From the NCBI GenBank assembly GCA_021794705.1, contig JAJYQH010000345.1:1-7053 (forward strand): a stretch of DNA of 7,053 nucleotides, given 5' to 3'. Positions 1 through 7,053 of the stretch are shown here, piece by piece. Source of the DNA: Actinomycetes bacterium (GTDB lineage: Bacteria; Actinomycetota; Actinomycetes; Propionibacteriales; Propionibacteriaceae). How positions within the stretch are numbered: position 1 is the stretch's first letter; the number at the start of each line of letters is the position of its first letter. The notes under the pieces were generated by a model. That model did not search any database, was not told the DNA's origin, and saw nothing but the letters and a program-made list of their open reading frames with translations. A program made the position numbers and the translations under genes.

Positions 1-918
1 GTGCATGTCGGTGACCTCCAGCCCGTTCTGGCCGGGGGTCACGCGCACGTGGGTGCGGCTGATGTCGTGGCTCGGGCTGGGCACGGTGACCAGGCGGGAC
101 GCCGGATCGGAGCCCTGCAGCGTCGGGGCGCGGCCGATCACGACCGGGCGGTCGAGGTCGACGACCTGCCCGGTGGAGGTGACCAGGCGCACCGACGACG
201 CCTCGCCCTCCTCCCCCTCCTCCTCGGCGGGGGAACCTGCCGACCCGGGCTCGTCGGCGGACCACCGGGCGTCGTGCAGGGTGGCCGGTTCGGCGTCCGG
301 TTCACCCCACTCGTGGGCGACCTGCTGCACATCGGCGGGCGGCTCGCCCGACTCGTCCCACATCACCGGGCCCGGGTGCAGCACCTCGTCGATGAAGCGG
401 CTCGGCTCCTCCTCGGGCTCGGCGGCCGCCGGCTCCTCGGTGGACGGCACGGCGGGGGTGGCCTCGACGAGCACCTCGGCGGCCCGCACCACGCCCATGG
501 CGAGCGGCAACACGGGGAGGTCGGGGCGCGGCCCCGCCAGCCGGAGCCGACAGCGCCCGGCCGGCACGTCGACCCCCCGCCACGGCGTGGCGCCGTTCCC
601 GTCACCGACGGCCTCCCCGTCGGCGCCGAGGAGCTCGACGTCGCCCCGGAGCAGGGCGTGCACGCCGGCGTCGTCCCGGAAGACCACCGCCATGGTCGGC
701 ATCGCGTCGAGGCCGATCTCCGAGAGCCGCTGGGTGAGCTGGGACGCGGACCCGGCCGAGAGCACCCGCCGCCACACTTCGGCGACCATGCCCGCGGCGC
801 GGGCGGGCGCGGGTTCGAGCACGACGAGGGCCGCGGGCGCGGCGATGAGGGTCCATTCGCCCGGCAGGTAGCTCACCGACCAGGCGTCGTCGATGAGGGT
901 GGAGCTCGCCTCGTCCAT
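1..918 (-). CDS. FHA domain-containing protein, 3' end cut by window edge
   Basis: Reading the minus strand from the ATG at 918-916 gives 306 codons without a stop up to the left edge, so the C-terminus is missing. The start is supported by GGAAGGA at 932-926, 7 nt upstream. Residues 1-150 form a compact N-terminal region (SYLPGEWTLIAAP, then VVFRDDAGVHALLRGDVELL) resembling the uncharacterised N-terminal module of actinobacterial FHA proteins. Residues 150-242 are a Pro/Glu-rich, probably disordered linker with an acidic run near 232-239. From about 243 an FHA fold begins: VVIGRAP around 259-265 and SRTHVRV at 287-293, matching the conserved Gly-Arg and Ser-x-x-His phosphothreonine-binding signatures. 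No signal peptide or membrane segment is visible, so it is probably a cytosolic phosphopeptide-binding adaptor; its partner cannot be told from here. It lies 156 bp downstream of ppdK on the same strand, behind a terminator-like hairpin, so it is probably a separate transcript. Confidence 0.85.
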   Translation of the reverse strand, partial: MDEASSTLIDDAWSVSYLPGEWTLIAAPAALVVLEPAPARAAGMVAEVWRRVLSAGSASQLTQRLSEIGLDAMPTMAVVFRDDAGVHALLRGDVELLGADGEAVGDGNGATPWRGVDVPAGRCRLRLAGPRPDLPVLPLAMGVVRAAEVLVEATPAVPSTEEPAAAEPEEEPSRFIDEVLHPGPVMWDESGEPPADVQQVAHEWGEPDAEPATLHDARWSADEPGSAGSPAEEEGEEGEASSVRLVTSTGQVVDLDRPVVIGRAPTLQGSDPASRLVTVPSPSHDISRTHVRVTPGQNGLEVTDMH

Positions 919-925
919 GACGGGA

Positions 926-932
926 TCCTTCC
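926..932 (-). promoter_or_regulatory. Ribosome binding site of the FHA gene
   Basis: GGAAGGA on the minus strand lies 7 nt before the ATG at 918. It matches the anti-Shine-Dalgarno well and decides this start for a gene whose 3' end is outside the window. Confidence 0.75.
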
Positions 933-1019
933 GAACTCGGGCGGCGTCCGTTCGCCGCGGCCGCTCCATTCTCCCCCGGCTACGCGGTTGCCCGCCTCCC
1001 CCCGATTCCGCGGGACGCG

Positions 1020-1057
1020 GATCGGCGCCACGCCCCGGGGAGGACGTGGCGCCGATC
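1020..1057 (-). terminator. Hairpin terminator downstream of ppdK, no U-tract
   Basis: Perfect 13-bp inverted repeat: GATCGGCGCCACG at 1020-1032 pairs with CGTGGCGCCGATC at 1045-1057, around a 12-nt loop that itself contains CCCCGGGG. It begins 17 nt after the ppdK stop codon. The sequence after the hairpin in the direction of transcription is CGCGTCCCGCGGAAT, so there is no run of U. G+C-rich stems without a U-tail are common at actinobacterial gene ends. It separates ppdK from the FHA gene; whether it fully stops transcription cannot be judged from sequence. Confidence 0.7.
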
Positions 1058-1074
1058 GGGCACGGATTCCGCGG

Positions 1075-3729
<2,655 letters not shown>

Positions 3730-3734
3730 GAAAA

Positions 3735-3740
3735 CTCCTT
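3735..3740 (-). promoter_or_regulatory. Ribosome binding site of ppdK
   Basis: AAGGAG on the minus strand lies 5 nt before the ATG at 3729, in an A-rich patch (GAAACGAAGGAGTTTTC) that stands out from its G+C-rich surroundings. It fixes the ppdK start against in-frame upstream alternatives and suggests efficient initiation with little structure at the start codon. Confidence 0.85.
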
Positions 3741-3812
3741 CGTTTCCGTCTCTTTGTCGAGTTGTCCAAGACCGCTTGCCACAGTCCTTGTGCGGCGGTG
3801 CGCCCAGTCTGC

Positions 3813-3905
3813 CGTGCGCCGGTGATGCTGCTGAAGGCACCGTCTCACCTGCGCCGTGGCTGCGGTGCCAGGTCGGGGAGTCGTCAGCAGCATCAACGGT
3901 GCACG
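3813..3905 (-). repeat. Long imperfect inverted repeat with nested hairpin upstream of ppdK
   Basis: The arms at 3813-3834 and 3884-3905 are reverse complements at 20 of 22 positions; mismatches are at 3818/3900 and 3822/3896. The 12 innermost outer-stem pairs (3823-3834 with 3884-3895) are perfect. Nested inside, GGCACCG (3836-3842) pairs with CGGTGCC (3863-3869) around a 20-nt loop, leaving 14 nt unpaired at 3870-3883. On the ppdK transcript, ACCT in that unpaired segment (3873-3870) can pair with AGGT in the inner loop (3850-3847), a possible pseudoknot. The element ends 84 nt before the ppdK start codon. It could be a leader RNA, an operator or a small repeat-derived element. It resembles no riboswitch I can name, and no U-tract follows it, so a plain intrinsic terminator is less likely. 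Confidence 0.65.
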
Positions 3906-4135
3906 CCGGGGTGCGCCGCCGGGGTCCACACTCTCACGCCCGGACCTCGTTGTGAGCGGGGGGTCGCCGAAAATCCGGCAACGACGACGACATTGCCGCT
4001 GGTCGCGACGCTGTGGGAACGCAGGACGCGGTACCGGGCGGGACGCCCTCCAGATTCCCGGGCGCGCAAGGGGGTCGGGTGCGGCGGTGGCTCATCCCCC
4101 CGCTTCGCGACCGGCGATCGGACGGCCCGGACGGG

Positions 4136-5008
4136 TCAGGGGGTCATGCTGATGCTGCCCGCGGGGATGCGCAGGTGCGCGCCGACCCGTCGGGCCCGCT
4201 GGTCGACGAGGTCGATGACGCGCACCGCGGCCTCCTCGAGGGCCAGGCCGGTGGTGTCGATGATCGGGCAGCCGAGCCGGCGCTGGATGCGTCCGACCTC
4301 GTCGAGTTCGGCGTAGATGGACGCGAGGTTCGCGTAGCCGTCCTTGATCCCGAACCCGCCGAGGCCGCGCACCCGCCGGTTGCGGATGGCCTGCAGCCGC
4401 TCGGCGTCGATGGTCAGCCCGACGATGCGCCACCGGTCGACGCCGAACAACTCCTTCGGCGGGTCGATGCCCGGCACGAGCGGCACGTTGACCACCTTGT
4501 AGCCGAGGTAACCGAGGTAGATCGACAGCGGCGTCTTGCCGCTGCGGGAGGCGCCGACGAGACAGATGTCGCACTCCCGCAGGGCCTCGGGCATCGCCCC
4601 GTCGTCGTTGCGGATCGCGAACTCCATCGCCGAGATCCGCACGAAGTAGTCCGCCTCGACCCCGACCGGACGCCGCATCACCTCGTCCGCGGTACGCCCG
4701 GAGGCCTGCTCGAAGGCGTGGATCGCCGGGCCGAGGAGGTCGGCGTGCGGCACCGGGATCTCGTCGCACGCGAGCCGTACCAGTTCCCTCAGCTGCTGGT
4801 CGACCAGCGTGTACAGGACGACCCGGCGTCCGGGGGTCTCGCGGAGCGCGTGGAAGATCTCGAAGAGGTCCTTGAGCGAGGTGATCCGCGGGTGGCGGAT
4901 CAGCTGGAAGGTCTCGTCGGGGAACTGGGTCTCGACGACGCGCGCGATCCGCGCCCCGGTCTCACCGGTGGAATCGGCGATCACGTGGATCTCCAGCGCC
5001 TCAGTCAC
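4136..5008 (-). CDS. Pyruvate, phosphate dikinase regulatory protein (PDRP/DUF299 kinase-pyrophosphorylase)
   Basis: Bifunctional serine/threonine kinase and pyrophosphorylase of the PDRP/PpsR family. Members inactivate PPDK by ADP-dependent phosphorylation of the threonine near the catalytic histidine and reactivate it by Pi-dependent dephosphorylation; the related PpsR does this to PEP synthase. From the GTG at 5008 the protein is 290 residues, close to the family norm of about 270-280. Visible signatures: IHVIADSTGETG at 7-18, a hallmark N-terminus; LYTLVD (65-70); the P-loop-like VGASRSGKTPLS at 151-162; GYKVVNVPLVPGIDPPKELF (169-188); and IDTTGLALEEAA (250-261) near the C-terminus. The open frame runs upstream into the divergent methyltransferase, but homology begins here. 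The context, next gene ppdK on the same strand, favours PPDK over PEP synthase as target; that is inference. No strong Shine-Dalgarno sequence precedes the GTG. Confidence 0.93.
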   Translation of the reverse strand: MTEALEIHVIADSTGETGARIARVVETQFPDETFQLIRHPRITSLKDLFEIFHALRETPGRRVVLYTLVDQQLRELVRLACDEIPVPHADLLGPAIHAFEQASGRTADEVMRRPVGVEADYFVRISAMEFAIRNDDGAMPEALRECDICLVGASRSGKTPLSIYLGYLGYKVVNVPLVPGIDPPKELFGVDRWRIVGLTIDAERLQAIRNRRVRGLGGFGIKDGYANLASIYAELDEVGRIQRRLGCPIIDTTGLALEEAAVRVIDLVDQRARRVGAHLRIPAGSISMTP

Positions 5009-5016
5009 GCCGCCAA

Positions 5017-5022
5017 CGGTAC
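5017..5022 (-). promoter_or_regulatory. Candidate -10 box for the PDRP gene, possibly leaderless
   Basis: TACCGT on the minus strand fits the actinobacterial TANNNT -10 pattern and ends 8 nt before the GTG start at 5008. A transcript from it would start at or next to the GTG, giving a leaderless mRNA, consistent with the lack of a clear Shine-Dalgarno. No convincing -35 is visible at the expected distance. Tentative. Confidence 0.35.
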
Positions 5023-5063
5023 TGCCGCGGGGTCCGACGGCCGGCTCGGGGCCCGCCCGGGCC

Positions 5064-5147
5064 GGGCGGGAGTTCTCGACGCCGGGGCGGGACTTCTCTG
5101 CCGATTCCGCGTAGCGATCGCCCGCCCCAGCAGAGATCGCCCGCCCC
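5064..5147. repeat. Four mirrored copies of a GGGCGGG-N-TCTC motif in the divergent region
   Basis: Two copies face plus (GGGCGGGAGTTCTCG at 5064-5078; GGGGCGGGACTTCTCTG at 5084-5100) and two face minus (5114-5128, reverse complement GGGGCGGGCGATCGC; 5131-5147, reverse complement GGGGCGGGCGATCTCTG). Copies two and four agree at 14 of 17 positions, so together they form a long imperfect inverted repeat. The cluster fills most of the 204 bp between the divergent PDRP and methyltransferase starts. It may be a regulator-binding cluster, a REP-like dispersed element or a hairpin. Confidence 0.5.
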
Positions 5148-5212
5148 TCGGGCCTGACCCTCCAGACCCGGGCACCCCGCCCCCCGGGGGCCGGATGCGG
5201 TTGGATGGCGGG

Positions 5213-6223
5213 ATGCAGCTGGACCCCGTCGACCGCCTCGTCCTCGACGAGTGGGACGCCGCCGGCGGCGCGTCCGACCGGGTCGTCGTCGTCGACGCGC
5301 CCGAGCTCGCCGCGGAGGTCGCGGCGCGCGGCGTCCCCACCCTGGCCTTCTGCGACGACATCCGCGATGAGCGGCGGTTGCCCCACGCCGTGACGGTGGT
5401 GACACCGGACGCCGCACTCTCCCCCGCCCCGACCGTCGCCCTGCTCCGCCTGCCCAAGGCGCTCGGGGCGCTCGACGAGGTGGCGGGCTGGTTGGCCCGG
5501 GACGCCGACCCCGATCTCGCCCTGTTCGCCGGCGGGCGGATCAAGCACCTCACCCGGGGCATGAACGACGTGCTCGCACGGCACTTCGCCGAAGTGTCCG
5601 CCAGCCTCGGACGGCAGAAGTCGCGCGTGCTCCGGGGACGCCGCCCGACCCCGGCCCCCGCCACCTGGCCCCGCAGCCGTCGCCACGACGACCTGGACCT
5701 CACCGTCAGTGCCCACGGCGCGACCTTCGCGGGCGCCGCCGTCGACCCGGGTACCCGGCTGCTGCTGGCCTCGCTCGACGCCATCGCCCGTGACCCGGCC
5801 GAGCGCGCCGCCGACATCGGGTCGGGCAACGGCGTCATCGCGGCGCTCCTCGCCCGGCGCATCCCCGGGGCGCGCGTGGACGCCGTCGACACCAGCTGGG
5901 CGGGGGTTGAGGCGACCCGTGAGACCGCCGCCGCCAACGGGCTCGACCTCGCCGTCCACCGCGACGACGGCCTCGCGCCGTTCCCCGATCACAGCCTCGA
6001 CCTCGTCGTCACCAACCCGCCGTTCCACGTGGGCACCGCCAAGGAGTCGACCGCGACCCTCGCGATGTTCGCGGACGCCGCCCGCGTGCTGCGACCGGGG
6101 GGCCGGTTCTGGTGCGTGTTCAACTCCCACCTACCCTGGGCGCGAGCTCTGGGCGACCTCGGCCCGACCCGGATCGTCACCCGCTCGCCGAAGTACACGC
6201 TGACCCGCACCGTCGCCCGCTGA
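5213..6223 (+). CDS. RlmG/RsmC-family rRNA (guanine-N2)-methyltransferase
   Basis: SAM-dependent class I methyltransferase, most like RlmG (m2G in 23S rRNA) or RsmC (m2G in 16S rRNA). From the ATG at 5213 it is 336 residues, close to E. coli RsmC. The N-terminal half (1-150) is a degenerate methyltransferase-like domain; VALLRLPKALGALDE (75-89) followed by FAGGRIKHLTRGMN (105-118) and SASLGRQKSRVL (129-140) echoes RlmG. The catalytic half has SAM-binding motif I ADIGSGNGVIAALLA (200-214), acidic Asp223/Asp226 after strand 2, and the N2-guanine signature VTNPPFHVGTA (266-276), then MFADAARVLRPGG (285-297). An in-frame ATG at 5195 would add six residues (MRLDGG); I prefer 5213 because homology-like sequence starts right after it, but neither start has a clear ribosome binding site. 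It diverges from the PDRP gene, and the next gene follows after 28 bp. The exact rRNA target cannot be assigned from sequence alone. Confidence 0.85.
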   Translation: MQLDPVDRLVLDEWDAAGGASDRVVVVDAPELAAEVAARGVPTLAFCDDIRDERRLPHAVTVVTPDAALSPAPTVALLRLPKALGALDEVAGWLARDADPDLALFAGGRIKHLTRGMNDVLARHFAEVSASLGRQKSRVLRGRRPTPAPATWPRSRRHDDLDLTVSAHGATFAGAAVDPGTRLLLASLDAIARDPAERAADIGSGNGVIAALLARRIPGARVDAVDTSWAGVEATRETAAANGLDLAVHRDDGLAPFPDHSLDLVVTNPPFHVGTAKESTATLAMFADAARVLRPGGRFWCVFNSHLPWARALGDLGPTRIVTRSPKYTLTRTVAR

Positions 6224-6239
6224 CGGCGGCCGCCCGACC

Positions 6240-6246
6240 GGAAGGA
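6240..6246 (+). promoter_or_regulatory. Ribosome binding site of the YwiC-like gene
   Basis: GGAAGGA lies 5 nt before the ATG at 6252, within the 28-bp gap after the methyltransferase stop codon. No terminator or promoter-like sequence fits in this gap, which supports co-transcription of the two genes. Confidence 0.75.
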
Positions 6247-6251
6247 CCCCG

Positions 6252-7053
6252 ATGGCGCGACGCCTCACCCGCACCGGGTGGGTGCCCAACCAGCACGGTG
6301 CCTGGGCCATCCTCGTGGTGCCGGTGCTCGTCGGCATCGTCGAGCGGGCGCGGGCCGGCGGCCTGCGCGGCTGGACCTGGCCGCTGGTCGTCTGCTGGCT
6401 GGTGGGCTACTTCGCCTTCTTCGCCGCGGGCCTCTGGCTCAAGGCCCCCGCCCGGCGCCGCGCCACATACGTGCGTCCGCTCCTGACCTACGGCGCGATC
6501 TCGGCCGGGTGCGGTGTCGTCGCCCTCGTGTGGCAGGGCGGCAGCCTGGCCTGGTGGCTGCCGGTGTTCGCCCCGATCGTCGCGGTCACCTCGTGGCTCA
6601 CCGCCCGCCGGCGGGACCGCGACCTGCTCAGCGGCGTCCTCACCGTGACGGCGTCCGCCCTCATGCTGCCGGTGCTGCGGTGGACCAACCCCGGGACCGC
6701 CCTCTCGCACCTCGGCGGCTGGGACGGTCTCGACACCGTGCTCGTCTGGGCCTACTTCGTCGGCACGGTGCTCTACGTCAAGACGATGATCCGCGAGCGG
6801 GGCCACCGCCCGTGGTGGCTCGCCTCGATCGGTTGGCACGCCGGGTGGCTGGCCGCGGTTCTCGCGGTCGCCGCGGTCACCGCCGATCCCTGGTGGGCGC
6901 TCACCCTCGCCCTCGCCCTGGGCCGGGCGGTCGGCGTCCCTTGGCTGGCCGCCCGCGGACGCCGCATCGGCCCTCGCCAGATCGGCGTCGCCGAGATCGC
7001 CCTCGTCGCGCTCGTCGTCGTCTCCGCCCTCGTGCTGCCGGCGCCCACGACCT
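6252..7053 (+). CDS. YwiC-like integral membrane protein, 3' end cut by window edge
   Basis: The ATG at 6252 opens a frame of 267 codons with no stop before the right edge, so the gene is incomplete. The N-terminus carries VPNQHGAWAILVVP (11-24), the hallmark of the YwiC-like family (Bacillus subtilis YwiC), and a second family-typical stretch, AYFVGTVLYVKTMIRERG, lies at 167-184. The protein is strongly hydrophobic with roughly eight to nine likely membrane segments (about 18-32, 43-63, 77-94, 99-116, 127-142, 162-179, 193-210, 214-232, 245-263), separated by short Arg-rich loops such as TARRRDRD (117-124), which would face the cytoplasm by the positive-inside rule. Family members are usually only about 240-260 residues, so the stop is probably just outside the window. 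The molecular function of the family is unknown to me. It is probably in an operon with the upstream methyltransferase. Confidence 0.85.
   Translation, partial: MARRLTRTGWVPNQHGAWAILVVPVLVGIVERARAGGLRGWTWPLVVCWLVGYFAFFAAGLWLKAPARRRATYVRPLLTYGAISAGCGVVALVWQGGSLAWWLPVFAPIVAVTSWLTARRRDRDLLSGVLTVTASALMLPVLRWTNPGTALSHLGGWDGLDTVLVWAYFVGTVLYVKTMIRERGHRPWWLASIGWHAGWLAAVLAVAAVTADPWWALTLALALGRAVGVPWLAARGRRIGPRQIGVAEIALVALVVVSALVLPAPTT

Larger units (their letters stand above)
3730..4135 (-). other. 406-bp gap between the PDRP gene and ppdK (leader region)
   Basis: No convincing protein gene was found here: the open frames crossing it have no family resemblance and are continuations of frames antisense to the neighbouring genes. 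No tRNA T-loop-like signature was seen. The gap holds the ppdK ribosome binding site, a long inverted repeat at 3813-3905, a smaller hairpin (CGGCAA at 3976-3981 with TTGCCG at 3993-3998, 11-nt loop) and weak inverted pairs (GGTCC at 3923-3927 with GGACC at 3942-3946; CTCAC at 3933-3937 with GTGAG at 3952-3956). No TpA occurs between 3715 and 4031 on either strand, so no TANNNT-type -10 box is available for ppdK there. Either the promoter is atypical or ppdK is read from further upstream with a long structured leader. Confidence 0.6.

Noticed and set aside
4030..4059. ECF-like promoter for ppdK: GGGAAT (4059-4054) and GGTACC (4035-4030) with an 18-nt spacer on the minus strand
   Set aside because: The -35-like half resembles SigR-type boxes (GGAAT), but the -10-like half does not give the expected GTT. 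One weak match in G+C-rich DNA is not enough.
4119..4134. Tandem CGGACGG after the PDRP stop codon, and a 5-bp hairpin at 4036-4048, as a PDRP terminator
   Set aside because: The first is a direct, not inverted, repeat. The second stem is too short to call a terminator.
4013..5212. Upstream extension of the methyltransferase frame as one 736-residue protein
   Set aside because: The first 400 residues are antisense to the PDRP gene in the same codon register. Methyltransferase homology starts only near 5213.
5205..5393. Alternative ATG at 5205 opening a short frame
   Set aside because: It is out of frame with the methyltransferase and its Ser/Arg/Pro/Thr-rich translation looks like a shifted reading of the real gene.
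5009..6130. Upstream extension of the PDRP frame to a 664-residue protein
   Set aside because: This part is antisense to the methyltransferase and lacks any recognisable domain. The PDRP family N-terminus (IHVIADSTGETG) starts right after the GTG at 5008.

Overview
The base composition is very G+C-rich (I did not compute it), codons end almost always in G or C, and non-coding open frames run for kilobases on the opposite strand. With the gene types present (a Gly/Pro/acidic FHA protein, PPDK with its regulator, a YwiC-like membrane protein), this points to an actinobacterium. The genus cannot be fixed from this window. It reads as ordinary chromosome: I see no phage genes, insertion sequence, CRISPR array, tRNA or rRNA.

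Layout: three genes lie on the minus strand and two on the plus strand, diverging from a 204-bp region near 5.1 kb. Minus strand, in transcription order: (1) 5008-4136, a PDRP-type bifunctional kinase/pyrophosphorylase that regulates pyruvate phosphate dikinase; (2) a 406-bp gap with a striking inverted repeat; (3) 3729-1075, complete pyruvate, phosphate dikinase (ppdK), followed by a 13-bp hairpin; (4) 918 to the left edge, the first 306 residues of an FHA-domain protein. Plus strand: (5) 5213-6223, an RlmG/RsmC-type rRNA guanine-N2 methyltransferase; (6) 6252 to the right edge, a YwiC-like multi-pass membrane protein.

How the genes work together: the clear functional unit is the regulator plus ppdK. 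PPDK interconverts pyruvate and phosphoenolpyruvate at the glycolysis/gluconeogenesis node. The adjacent regulator is expected to switch it off and on by phosphorylating and dephosphorylating the threonine two residues before the catalytic histidine, and that threonine is present here. The methyltransferase and YwiC-like genes are closely spaced and probably co-transcribed, but no shared function is evident.

The least explained part is non-coding. The gap upstream of ppdK carries a 22-bp inverted repeat (20 of 22 positions match) enclosing a second 7-bp hairpin and a possible pseudoknot, inside about 317 bp that lack any TpA dinucleotide. The divergent region near 5.1 kb carries four copies of a G-rich motif in mirrored orientation. 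Neither the FHA gene nor the YwiC-like gene ends inside the window.
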